From positions 3,600,501 through 3,664,500 of the forward strand of contig NZ_CP120997.1 in NCBI RefSeq assembly GCF_030719295.1: a DNA stretch of 64,000 bases, in the 5' to 3' direction. Positions 7,615 through 15,870 of this stretch are shown here, piece after piece (positions within the stretch are counted from its first letter, which is position 1; each line of letters opens with the position of its first letter). A program made the translations under genes and the position numbers. This stretch comes from Streptomyces sp. Mut1 (GTDB taxonomy: Bacteria; Actinomycetota; Actinomycetes; Streptomycetales; Streptomycetaceae). Under the pieces are notes generated by a model, which saw nothing but the letters and a program-made list of their open reading frames with translations, made no database searches and was not told the DNA's origin.

Positions 7615-8049
7615 ATGGACCCGATCACAGCAGCGGCCCTCGCGGCAATGGCGGGGAGTGCGGGCAGCGAGGCCGGCCGCCAGGCGTGGTCCGGGCTGAC
7701 GGATCTGGTGAGGCGCCCGTTCCGGCGCGGAACGATTCCGGAGCCCACCGGGGAAGGGAGCCCCCGGGTCAGCTCCGGGGAGCTGGAGCTGACCGCCCTC
7801 CGGGACGACAGCACCGACCCGAACCGGGCGCAGGCACTGGTGACGGCCCTTCACGTACGAGCGGCTCTGGACGAGGAGTTCCGCGTACGCCTGGATGAGT
7901 GGTGGCGGGAGACACAGGTCGCCGGCCGCAGTCAGGTCAGCAACAACGTCTCGGGGAACGTCTCAGACGGTGCGGTGCTCCAAGGCCGCGACTTCTCCAA
8001 GCTCACCTTCAACATGAGTCGCGGCACGAGGAACCCGGACCCCGAGTAG
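7615..8049 (+). CDS. Small helical protein with C-terminal amyloid-like (BASS-type) motif; Bell-like effector candidate
   Basis: 144 residues. An N-terminal alanine-rich hydrophobic helix (residues 3-20) is followed by helical segments to about residue 100. A C-terminal motif at 109-133 then contains NNVSGNV, DG, a Q and LTF. This layout, with a short helical domain of possible membrane activity and a prion-like tail, is that of bacterial HeLo-like (Bell) proteins. Those are known to pair with NLR-type NTPases carrying the same motif. The same motif occurs at the N-terminus of the STAND protein at 10298-12472. The ATG follows GAGGAAGGGA. Domain assignment is inference from composition and motif. 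Confidence 0.55.
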   Translation: MDPITAAALAAMAGSAGSEAGRQAWSGLTDLVRRPFRRGTIPEPTGEGSPRVSSGELELTALRDDSTDPNRAQALVTALHVRAALDEEFRVRLDEWWRETQVAGRSQVSNNVSGNVSDGAVLQGRDFSKLTFNMSRGTRNPDPE

Positions 8050-8255
8050 CCGAGCCCTCCCCGCCGTCCCCGCCGAACTCCGGCAGAGGCTGCCGCCGCA
8101 GGCATTCCTGACGACCCGGATACGTGTGATTGGCTCGTTCTCACCGCGGCACCCGCTGCCGACAGTTTCAGGTGCCCACCCCCACCTGGCAGCCAAGCCA
8201 TCCAGGGAGAATCGGTGAGACGGTTGCCTCACGGCGACACATGCGCTAGCAGAAT

Positions 8256-8565
8256 GGAGCCGGGAGCCGGGAGCCGGGAGCCGGGAGCCGGGAGCCGGGA
8301 GCCGGGAGCCGGGAGCCGGGAGCCGGGAGCCGGGAGCCGGGAGCCGGGAGCCGGGAGCCGGGAGCCGGGAGCCGGGAGCCGGGAGCCGGGAGCCGGGAGC
8401 CGGGAGCCGGGAGCCGGGAGCCGGGAGCCGGGAGCCGGGAGCCGGGAGCCGGGAGCCGGGAGCCGGGAGCCGGGAGCCGGGAGCCGGGAGCCGGGAGCCG
8501 GGAGCCGGGAGCCGGGAGCCGGGAGCCGGGAGCCGGGAGCCGGGAGCCGGGAGCCGGGAGCCGGG
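8256..8565. repeat. Tandem heptanucleotide repeat (GGGAGCC)x about 44
   Basis: About 310 bp of virtually perfect head-to-tail GGGAGCC units lie between the BASS-motif gene and the CDP-glycerol-transferase-like gene, ending 35 bp before the latter's ATG. The + strand satisfies the G3-N4 spacing of a G-quadruplex over its whole length. In any frame the repeat translates to 7-residue repeats (GAGSREP forward, SRLPAPG reverse), so the long frames crossing it are artefacts. Nothing else is visible in 8050-8600. Confidence 0.97.
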
Positions 8566-8600
8566 TTGTGTGCGATCCTGCCCTCGGGCGGAGGTACGCG

Positions 8601-10358
8601 ATGGAGTCGGACGGGCGCATTCTCGTCCCCGTGGGCGCCGACGCCGCGCGCTGGCGTACTTTCGGTGCCGAGCGCACGGTGGTGGCCGCCGCGCGGACGG
8701 TGACGTCGCTGGTCCGTGTGCTGGACGTGATGCCCGAGATCGTGCACGACGATCCGCGTATCGCCGTGGTGTTCGCGTACGACCCGACGTCGGCGTTCAA
8801 CAACGGAGTGCTCGATCTGCTCCGCTCGCGTGGCTGCCGCACGCTGCCGTGGTCCCAGCTCCCTGAGATCGCCCCCGACCTGTTGATCTCCGCCTCCGAG
8901 AACGTCAAGGTGCCGCCCGGCGACTATCCGGTGGTGGTCCTTCCGCACGGGGTCGGCTTTCAGAAACAGGTCCCCGACTCGGCCGGACCGGGCACCCGTC
9001 TCTCCGGTCTGGTCCACGACGACCTGCTGGCCGCCCGGCGTGCCTGGCTCGCGGTCTCCCACCCCGACCAGGAGGCGCAGCTGGCGGCGGCCCACCCCGG
9101 CACGGTCGGCAGGACGGTACTGGTGGGCGACCCCTGCCTGGACCGGCTCCGGGCGAGCGCCCGATGGCGGGAGCGGTACCGGGCCGCCCTCGGAGTCGCC
9201 CCCGGTACGCGGCTGGTTCTGGTCAGCTCGACCTGGGGCGAGGAGTCGCTGGCCGGGGCGTGGCCGGGGCTTCCGGCGGATCTGCTGGCTCAGTTGCCCA
9301 CCGACGAGTACCGGGTGGCACTCGTACTGCATCCGAACGTCTGGTCCGGGCACGGGGACTGGCAGGTCCGGGTCATGCAGCGGACCGCGCTGGAGGCGGG
9401 CCTGATCGCCGTCGACCCGACGGACGGCTGGCAGCAGGCCCTGGTCGCCTCGGACCTGGTGATCGGGGATCACGGATCCGTGACGCTGTACGGAGCGGCG
9501 CTCGGCCGCCCCGTACTGCTGGGTGCGTTCGGATCGGAGGCCGTTCCCGGTACGGCCGGGTACGCGCTCCGCTCGGCGGCCGGACGGCTGGAGCCGGGCC
9601 GCCCGCTGGGACCGCAGGTGGGGGCGGCCGTGGCCGGCCACGTGCGGGACCGGTTCGCGTCGGTCGGCGCCGCGGCCTTCGCCGAGCCCGGCCAGGCCCT
9701 GCCGAGGCTGCGGGAGCTGGTCTACGACCTTCTGGACCTCCCCCGGCCGAAGCAGCCGGGGCGTGGCGCACGCGCCTTCCCGCTACCGTCCCTGGACACC
9801 GCCAGGACGCGGTCGCTGATGGTGCACACCTCCGTGGTGCGAGATCCTGACGGCGAACCGCGGGTGGACGTGCGTCGTTTTCCCGCCGCGCTCGCCACTG
9901 AGACGGCGGAGGGCGAGGCCGCCTTCTGGCACCTGGCGTGTGACATCGACGAACCGGACACCCGCCTCACCGAGAGCGCCACCGTCATCTGTGCCGGTTC
10001 GGAAGTCCTCTCGCCCGCGGCTGCGCGGCAGCGCGTGTCCGCCCTGTTGGCCGACTTTCCCGGGGCCCGGATCGCCGCGGTGCCCGGGGAGGACGGCCAC
10101 TGCGTCGTCGGGGTGCGCGACGGACGGGCCGTGCGTGTCGGTACGGCGGAGGAACCGGGTCCCGATCCCGGCTCAGCCGCGGCCGCGGTCTACGTGTGTC
10201 TGCGGCTCGGCATGCCCCTGGACGGCACCGCGATGACCGTCGTCCACGGCACGCGTCACCAGAGGCTGCTGCTCGGCCCCGTACCGCCGCCCACGGATCA
10301 GTCGGTGCCGAGCCGGGCCAGGACCGCGGCCGCCCGGGGGCTGCCGCCCTCCTCGTAG
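8601..10358 (+). CDS. CDP-glycerol glycerophosphotransferase-like GT-B protein
   Basis: 585 residues. The first about 380 resemble the GT-B fold of CDP-glycerol:polyglycerophosphate transferases. LVLVSSTWGEESL begins the C-terminal nucleotide-binding half, and SDLVIGDHGSVTLYGAALGRPVLL carries the family's conserved D-x-G/S-S-x-x-x-E/Y loop. The last about 200 residues are an uncharacterised domain. Proteins of this type in Streptomyces have sometimes been labelled translation initiation factor; nothing here supports that. No membrane segment is visible. The ATG follows GGAGG by 6 bases. Its 3' end overlaps the convergent STAND gene by 61 bp. Confidence 0.7.
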   Translation: MESDGRILVPVGADAARWRTFGAERTVVAAARTVTSLVRVLDVMPEIVHDDPRIAVVFAYDPTSAFNNGVLDLLRSRGCRTLPWSQLPEIAPDLLISASENVKVPPGDYPVVVLPHGVGFQKQVPDSAGPGTRLSGLVHDDLLAARRAWLAVSHPDQEAQLAAAHPGTVGRTVLVGDPCLDRLRASARWRERYRAALGVAPGTRLVLVSSTWGEESLAGAWPGLPADLLAQLPTDEYRVALVLHPNVWSGHGDWQVRVMQRTALEAGLIAVDPTDGWQQALVASDLVIGDHGSVTLYGAALGRPVLLGAFGSEAVPGTAGYALRSAAGRLEPGRPLGPQVGAAVAGHVRDRFASVGAAAFAEPGQALPRLRELVYDLLDLPRPKQPGRGARAFPLPSLDTARTRSLMVHTSVVRDPDGEPRVDVRRFPAALATETAEGEAAFWHLACDIDEPDTRLTESATVICAGSEVLSPAAARQRVSALLADFPGARIAAVPGEDGHCVVGVRDGRAVRVGTAEEPGPDPGSAAAAVYVCLRLGMPLDGTAMTVVHGTRHQRLLLGPVPPPTDQSVPSRARTAAARGLPPSS

Positions 10359-12472
10359 ATCACGAGGGCCCGACGCAGACAGTCCTTGGCGGCTTGGGGG
10401 TCCTCCAGCAGATCTGCCAGGTCCTCCAGTGCCTGGGCCTCGTAGTGCGAGGTGTCGCACCGGCGCAGTTCGTCCACGGCCTGGGAGAGGGCGGTCGCGG
10501 CCTCTCCGCGAGCGCCGGTACGCAGAAGCACGCGGCCGGTGTCGGCGAGTGTCCGCGCGGCCAACGGCGCGTCGGCCAGGGCGAGGAACTCCTCCCTGGC
10601 CCGGGTCAGCGCGAGGAGGGCCGTGGTGTGGTCTCCGTCCGCGCTCTGCGCGCAGCCGAGGAAATAGCGCGCCAGGGCCTCGCCGCGCTCCTCCCCCGCC
10701 TCGGTGTTGAGCGCCAACGAGGCGCGGTACGCGTCGACCGCCCGCGCCGGGTCCTGCCGCGCGTCCCAGTACCGTCCGAGGAACTCCTGCACAGACGCCT
10801 GAAGGGTCAGATGCCCCGACTCCACGGCAAGCTGCTCGGCACTGTCCAGTTCCGCCTTCGCCCGGGCGTCCTGTCCCAGGCCGAGCAGCGGTCGGGACAG
10901 GAGGCTGCGCAGCCGGGCCTCGGCAGCCGGATCGCCGTCGCGCCGGGCCGCGTCGGCGCCCAGCACGAGGGACTCCCGCCAGTCCGCGAGGTGCCGGTGG
11001 CGGAAGAAGAGAACGGTGAACGCCTCGGCCATCTGCCACACGGACCGGTCCAGGCCGAAGCCGGACGCGGTCCGGAGCACGGCGAGGATATTGGCCCGCT
11101 CGGCCTCCAGCCAGCTGATCGCGTCACGTCCGGGATCAGCCGCCCCGGCGAACGGTCCGGGGCCGCCATCCGGTCCGAAGGCGCCCGTCGTAAGGGACAG
11201 TTGGGCGATCCGGAGCCGGTCGGCGCGGACAGCGAGGTCCGCCGCGACAGTCAGCAGGAGGTAGTGGCCGGTCACCCGGCGTACCCTCTCCCCTTCCGCA
11301 CCGGGGGGATCGACCGCATGGGCGACATCTCTGGCATGCAGCCGGACCAGGCCGTGCAGGACGTACCTGCGATCGTCCGTCACCGACAGCAGACTGGCCG
11401 TCTCCAGCACGTCCAGTGCCTCTTGGGCCTCGGCCGTCGTCGTCAGCCCCGCGGCGACCGCCGCGACGGCGGTGTCGAAGCTCAGGCCGGGCAGATGCCC
11501 CAAGGTCCGGTACATACGGGCGGCGGCTTCGGGGAGGTCCTGGTAGGCGAGTTCAAGGGCTGCGGACACGGTGCGCTCCTCGTGGGCTGAGGACACGGAA
11601 ATGTGGCTGAGACGGTTCTGTTCGTCGGACAGCGCGGCAACCAGCGCGTTGATGGTGAGCCGCCGATGGGTCAGCAGCCGCGCGGCACAGATACGCAGGG
11701 CGAGCGGCAGGCCGCCGCACAGTTCGACGAGCCGGGCCGCACCTTCCGGTTCGTCCGCGATCCGCCCGGGACCGCAGATGTTCGACAACAGTGCCAGGGC
11801 GCTGTCGGTATCGAGGACGTCCAGCTGAAGCAGTGCCGCACCGTCGAGGACGAGCTCGCCCATCCGCCACGTGCTGGTCGCCACCATCGCACTCCCGGGG
11901 CCCTGCGGCAGGAGTGCCGTGACCTGCGCGGGACGCGTCACACCGTCCAGCACCACCAGCAGCTGCCGCTCGGCCGACAGGTCCCGGTAGAGAGCGGTCC
12001 GGTCGGCGAGGCCCACCGGCAGGTACTGATCGCGTACGCCCATGGCCCGCAGGCAGCCGGCGAGCGCTTCGGAGACATCCCCGCCGGCGCCGGCACGCAG
12101 CCCGGCGAAATCGATGAAGAGCTGGCCTCCGGGGAAACGAAGCTGATTGTTGTGGGCCCACTGGCAGGCCGCGGCAGTCTTGCCGATCCCGGGGAGCCCG
12201 CTGAAGACGCCGATCGGGCAGCCCAGGAGTTCACCGGCTGCGAGTAACTCGTCCAACGCGGCCAGCGGCTCCCGGCGGTCCACGAACCCTCGCGGGGGCC
12301 GCGGCACCTGGTCCGGGCGCCGCCCGTCCGCCGGCGCCGGCCCTTCCTGGTACTGGAAGGTGATCCCCCCGTACACGACACCGGCTTGGACGAACTGGCC
12401 GTCCACATTCCCGGAGAGGTTGTTCGCGATACCCGCAGGCACCGGGCGTTCCGCACCATCCTGCGCGCTCAT
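10298..12472 (-). CDS. STAND/NB-ARC NTPase with TPR repeats and N-terminal BASS-type motif (NLR-like)
   Basis: 724 residues. An amyloid-like motif at 16-41 (NNLSGNV, DG, Q, GGITF) precedes the NB-ARC-type NTPase. Walker A is GLPGIGKT (92-99), Walker B LLVVLDG (171-177), and the GxP signature GLPLAL (254-259). A winged-helix-like linker follows, then TPR repeats from about residue 450. It lacks the SARP DNA-binding domain of AfsR regulators. The architecture is that of a bacterial NLR: TPRs sense, the NTPase oligomerises, and the N-terminal motif templates a partner. The partner candidate is the 7615-8049 protein. The ATG at 12472 is chosen because it just precedes the motif and has GAGAGG upstream; the frame is open further. 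Confidence 0.85.
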   Translation of the reverse strand: MSAQDGAERPVPAGIANNLSGNVDGQFVQAGVVYGGITFQYQEGPAPADGRRPDQVPRPPRGFVDRREPLAALDELLAAGELLGCPIGVFSGLPGIGKTAAACQWAHNNQLRFPGGQLFIDFAGLRAGAGGDVSEALAGCLRAMGVRDQYLPVGLADRTALYRDLSAERQLLVVLDGVTRPAQVTALLPQGPGSAMVATSTWRMGELVLDGAALLQLDVLDTDSALALLSNICGPGRIADEPEGAARLVELCGGLPLALRICAARLLTHRRLTINALVAALSDEQNRLSHISVSSAHEERTVSAALELAYQDLPEAAARMYRTLGHLPGLSFDTAVAAVAAGLTTTAEAQEALDVLETASLLSVTDDRRYVLHGLVRLHARDVAHAVDPPGAEGERVRRVTGHYLLLTVAADLAVRADRLRIAQLSLTTGAFGPDGGPGPFAGAADPGRDAISWLEAERANILAVLRTASGFGLDRSVWQMAEAFTVLFFRHRHLADWRESLVLGADAARRDGDPAAEARLRSLLSRPLLGLGQDARAKAELDSAEQLAVESGHLTLQASVQEFLGRYWDARQDPARAVDAYRASLALNTEAGEERGEALARYFLGCAQSADGDHTTALLALTRAREEFLALADAPLAARTLADTGRVLLRTGARGEAATALSQAVDELRRCDTSHYEAQALEDLADLLEDPQAAKDCLRRALVIYEEGGSPRAAAVLARLGTD

Positions 12473-12672
12473 GAAGCACCGCCTCTCGGGGATCTCCGGC
12501 TCATGGTCACCGTACTGGAACCCGGGCGAGGAGGGAGGGGTTCCGTGACCGGTACGCCGCCGGACTTGGGGCTGCACAGGGAATCGGACACCGCGGCCCC
12601 GGAGGCATCGGGACGGCCGCGGCTCGTGGCTGCGCCCGGACGTTTCGCGTACGTCTCTACAGACCGCCCCGA

Positions 12673-12885
12673 TCACTCACCGCTGCCCTCGGCGAGGGTG
12701 TGGGCGACGAGGGCGTTCGCGTGGCCGTGGCCGAGGCCGTGCTCGGACTTGAGCCAGTTGACCAGCTCCATGTGCTTCGTCAGGGGGGAGGAGCGGATGA
12801 GGTCCTTCCATTCGGCGATCGGACGGCCGTACTTCTTCTCGATGGACGGGAAGTAGCTGGCAGGACCCTTCACTGCACCGGTCAT
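12673..12885 (-). CDS. DUF4287 domain protein
   Basis: A 70-residue protein comprising a single DUF4287 domain (YFPSIEKKYGRPIAEWKDLI, then LKSEHGLGHGHANALVAHT). It is often found fused to or beside DUF5655 and is thought to bind small ligands or nucleic acid, but no function is proven. The ATG is preceded by GGAG at 6 bases. It stands alone between the STAND gene and the DUF998 membrane protein. Confidence 0.85.
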   Translation of the reverse strand: MTGAVKGPASYFPSIEKKYGRPIAEWKDLIRSSPLTKHMELVNWLKSEHGLGHGHANALVAHTLAEGSGE

Positions 12886-12960
12886 CGGTGTCTCCGTTTC
12901 ATGTCGGAATGGTGTGCGTGGTGACGATGTTGCCTGGGGGATACGGCAGTTGGCGACCGG

Positions 12961-13629
12961 TCAGCGGTCCTCCGGCCCGCCGGCCAGCCGGGCCGTCACC
13001 GCGCTCAGCCACAGCAGGCCGAGGCCGGCGCCGGCCGTGAAGGCGAGGACGGAGGTGGCCGAGGCCATGAACCCGGCGAGGACGGCCACGGGTACGACGC
13101 GGGACGCGACGGCCCAGCCGCGCGGGCCCCGGGCGGCGAGCGGACGGGCCAGGGCGACGAACGCCCCGCACAGGGCGAGGTAGCCGATCATGCCGGCGGC
13201 CATGTGGGCCGCCCCGTGCCCGCTCATCGTCGTCGTCTCGGGCGCCCCCACGGGAAAGCCCGCCCCGGCGTCGGCCGGAAACGCCGCCGCTGCCCAGAAG
13301 GAGGCGCCGAACACCCCGACCAGAGCCGGCCCCCACGTACCGCCGGGTGCACCGCGCAGCGCCCGCCGCAGCCCGGTCGCACCGGCGATCAGCAGCGCGC
13401 CGGTGAGGAGGAAGCTCACCGTCTGGACCCAGCCGTGCTCGCCGAGGGCGAGCTGGCTGAGCGCGTTCCGGGTGAAGCCGAACCCGTCCCTCGCGACGCC
13501 CTGGGCGAGTCCGGCCGCCAGGAAGAGTGGCCCCGCCACCACACCGCCGGCCAGGGCCCACCGCGCCGAGGGTTGCGAGGCGGGCACGGCGGAAGAGATG
13601 TGGCGGGGTGCGGTGAGCGTGTCGGTCAT
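12961..13629 (-). CDS. DUF998 family integral membrane protein
   Basis: 222 residues with six predicted hydrophobic segments in the DUF998 pattern: an N-terminal helix LAGGVVAGPLFLAAGLAQG, then FTRNALSQLALGEHGWVQ, the conserved extracytoplasmic loop of the family. The role is unknown. The ATG at 13629 is preferred over an upstream one because GAGGAAGG lies 7 bases before it. Confidence 0.85.
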   Translation of the reverse strand: MTDTLTAPRHISSAVPASQPSARWALAGGVVAGPLFLAAGLAQGVARDGFGFTRNALSQLALGEHGWVQTVSFLLTGALLIAGATGLRRALRGAPGGTWGPALVGVFGASFWAAAAFPADAGAGFPVGAPETTTMSGHGAAHMAAGMIGYLALCGAFVALARPLAARGPRGWAVASRVVPVAVLAGFMASATSVLAFTAGAGLGLLWLSAVTARLAGGPEDR

Positions 13630-13841
13630 GGCGGGCCTTCCTCGCCTCGGTGGTGTCACCTGTATGACCGGCGGCGGGGAGCGGAGTCACCGCATATCGC
13701 GCTGTGTTCTGGATCACATCCCCGTGGACGGCCGACGCCTCCGCTGGTTCGGGGCAACGTTCGCGCAGGCCGCGATCTCGAACCGCACCCAGCATGCTTG
13801 GCCCATGTCCTGCGCCCCAACGACGCGAACGGGTATGCGCG

Positions 13842-14063
13842 ATGATCGAGATCGGCAAGGTCGGCCGGATCACAGCGGGCGACGACACCGGGAGGTTCGT
13901 CAGAATCGATGAGCTTCCGGATACCCCGCCCAGCTATTTGGTCCTTCTCGCCCGGGACCCCGCGTTCCTTGATGGCTGCGGGGACGACTGGGTGGAGAAC
14001 CGGGAAGGGCTGGACGACTACTTCGCCGAGGCGCGTTGGGGAGTCGAGTGGATCAGCCCATGA
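13842..14063 (+). CDS. Small hypothetical protein, immunity-like
   Basis: 73 acidic residues (MIEIGKVGRITAGDDTGRF, PSYLVLLARDP, WVENREGLDDYF, ending VEWISP). It has the short beta-rich start and conserved WVE/YF/W end found in small Streptomyces proteins next to toxin genes. No strong Shine-Dalgarno is visible. It is the first of three forward genes leading to the RHS toxin. Function unproven. Confidence 0.6.
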   Translation: MIEIGKVGRITAGDDTGRFVRIDELPDTPPSYLVLLARDPAFLDGCGDDWVENREGLDDYFAEARWGVEWISP

Positions 14064-14145
14064 TGCGCGGGACGGGCAGCCCGGCCTCCCCGGAAGGCCG
14101 GTGGAGCGGCACGGAGACGTTGGTCGCGCTCGGGAAAGGTGGGAG

Positions 14146-14670
14146 ATGCGAAGCAATGCGGAGATGCGGGCGCTGCTTCGGGAAACGGATACGACCGGGC
14201 TGGGTCCCGGGGACATCCCTCCCGGGTTCCGTGAAGTCGTGGCGCGCGGCTGGTCCTTGACGCCGGCGGGAGGGCGGGTGCTGGCCGCACTCGTGCCGGT
14301 GGGACTCCCGGGCCGCCTCGACCGGCTCGCCGAGGAGGCCACGGTCAACGGGCGCGGGATGACGGACTACGACCTGCCCGCCGCGACGGAGGAACGTACG
14401 CCCCTCCTCGTACGGAGGTGCCTGGCCTACGTGTCCGCCTGCCTGTACGGCGCGCAGGAGTACTTCGGCGACGCTGCGGTGCGGGCGTACGTCTCGTGCT
14501 CCCACGCCGACACTCCGGAGGCCCTCCTCACCTCCAACGTCACCTTCTGTACGCCCCGGCCCGACGTCCTCCCCTACATCTCGGACCTGGGGAGCGTGAA
14601 GGGCGCGGCGGTCGCGGAGTTCTCCGTGGGCGACTGCTTCCGCCTCTCAGACGAGGGGTTCATCCGGTGA
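14146..14670 (+). CDS. Hypothetical protein
   Basis: 174 residues, soluble and mostly helical at first (MRSNAEMRALLRETD), with a later segment (LVRRCLAYVSACLYGAQEYF) and a C-terminal beta-rich part (NVTFCTPRPDVLPYISDLG). The ATG follows AAAGGTGGGAG. The stop overlaps the GTG of the next gene (GTGA), so it is translationally coupled to the colicin-immunity-domain protein. Not recognised. Coupling suggests a shared task, perhaps accessory immunity. Confidence 0.7.
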   Translation: MRSNAEMRALLRETDTTGLGPGDIPPGFREVVARGWSLTPAGGRVLAALVPVGLPGRLDRLAEEATVNGRGMTDYDLPAATEERTPLLVRRCLAYVSACLYGAQEYFGDAAVRAYVSCSHADTPEALLTSNVTFCTPRPDVLPYISDLGSVKGAAVAEFSVGDCFRLSDEGFIR

Positions 14671-15632
14671 CCGGCAACCACCCGCCGCTGGGGGGCGCTC
14701 CCGAAGGGCCGGACATCATCGTCGGCGAACCCGGGAGCCCCGCCGTCCTGGCCGAGCCTCGTTCCGGCGCCTTCGCCGCCTCCTGGCTCTCCGAAGGCCC
14801 CAAGCTCGTCGTCCCCGTCCCCGCCGGCACCCACGTGGACCGCGCGCTCGTCCGGCGTACGGCTGACGGCTGCCGGGCGGGAGGCGCGGGTGAGGTGCTG
14901 GTGATGACGGCGGACGGACCGGCGGCCTCCGGCCGGGCCTGGCGGCAAGTGGCACCGGCCATTACCGCATCCGGCGGCACCGCCTCCGGCCTCACCCCAT
15001 CCCGCCTCACCGCACCGATCACCACCGCATCAATAACCACCGCACCGATCACCACCGCATCAATAACCACCGCACCGATCACCACAGCTCCGGACCTCAT
15101 CGGAAGCGCCCCCCGCGTGCTTCTGGTGGCCTCGGACCTCCAGGGCGCGGTCCTGTTCGACCGGCCCGGCTACGCACTGGTGGCGGGCACCGCGCCGTTC
15201 CTCAGGGGGGCTGTCCCGGAAGGTGTGGACGGGGGGCGGGCCCGCTTCGCGCGCTATGCGCGGGCCGTGGCCGATCGGTGGCCGGAGTTGCAGGCGGTCG
15301 CACGTGACTTCGGGCCCCGCCACATCGCGTGGGCGCACGCGCGGAACGTTCCCGACGGGACCGCCACGTCCCAGCAGGTCCGCCTCGTACGGGACTTCAC
15401 GGCCGGGGTCATCGGCGGGGCGGACTTCGCTCGTGGCTGGCTGAATGCCCGCCGCGCGGCCCAGGAGAGCGGGGAAAGGCTCCGCGAACCGCTCCTCAGC
15501 GCGTTCCAGCAGGTCTTCCTCCTGCTGGAGGACTACTCCATCGACCCCGCGCTCAAGGACCCCACCGACCTCTCGGACCAGGAACTGCGCGACGGCGTAA
15601 GGAAGTCCATGGCGCGCTCCGAGAACCCCTGA
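14667..15632 (+). CDS. Colicin-immunity-domain protein
   Basis: 321 residues. The last about 90 (LVRDFTAGVIGGADFARGWL, then a helix with LLLEDYSIDPALKDPTDLSDQEL) fit the colicin D/E5-type immunity fold. Those proteins bind nuclease toxins directly. The first about 230 residues are an uncharacterised domain containing a low-complexity ITTAP/ITTAS insert from a DNA tandem repeat. The GTG start overlaps the upstream stop. It lies 238 bp before the RHS toxin gene, but that toxin has its own coupled immunity gene downstream, so this one may protect against other tips. Confidence 0.7.
   Translation: MTGNHPPLGGAPEGPDIIVGEPGSPAVLAEPRSGAFAASWLSEGPKLVVPVPAGTHVDRALVRRTADGCRAGGAGEVLVMTADGPAASGRAWRQVAPAITASGGTASGLTPSRLTAPITTASITTAPITTASITTAPITTAPDLIGSAPRVLLVASDLQGAVLFDRPGYALVAGTAPFLRGAVPEGVDGGRARFARYARAVADRWPELQAVARDFGPRHIAWAHARNVPDGTATSQQVRLVRDFTAGVIGGADFARGWLNARRAAQESGERLREPLLSAFQQVFLLLEDYSIDPALKDPTDLSDQELRDGVRKSMARSENP
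15009..15085. repeat. 30-bp tandem repeat inside the colicin-immunity-domain gene
   Basis: About 2.5 copies of a 30-bp unit containing CACCGATCACCACCGCATCA encode alternating ITTAP/ITTAS. The length is a multiple of three, so copy-number change would keep the frame and lengthen a Thr/Ser/Ala/Pro linker. Confidence 0.85.
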
Positions 15633-15639
15633 GGCCCGA

Positions 15640-15780
15640 CCGCCCGACCGCCCGACCGCCCGACCAGCCGGCCCCGAGGCCCCGACCCACCGGCCCGCCT
15701 GACCGCCGGCCCGCCGGCCCGCCGGCCCGCCCGACCATCTGCCCACCGACCCACCGACCCACCAACGCACCGACCCGCCG
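15640..15780. repeat. Low-complexity CCGACCGC / CGGCCCGC tract
   Basis: Short imperfect tandem units (GCCCGACC four times, then GCCGGCCC and GACCCACC runs) fill the gap between the colicin-immunity-domain gene and the RHS toxin gene. I see no promoter or gene in them. Confidence 0.8.
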
Positions 15781-15870
15781 CACTACTCCAAGGCGCCAGC
15801 CCCCCGAAGATGAGATCCTGTTCGCACACGCACTCAGTGAACACTGTTGCGCACGGGGGGATTTCGCGCT

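Noticed and set aside
8256..8565. CRISPR array
   Set aside because: The units are directly adjacent heptamers without spacers, and there are no cas genes nearby.
8229..9641. A 470-codon minus-strand frame with (SRLPAPG)n repeats
   Set aside because: The repeat is just the translated heptamer array, and the rest is antisense to the GT-B-like gene.
10298..12472. AfsR/SARP transcriptional activator
   Set aside because: NB-ARC and TPR parts are shared with AfsR, but the DNA-binding and BTAD domains are absent; the N-terminus is a short amyloid-like motif.
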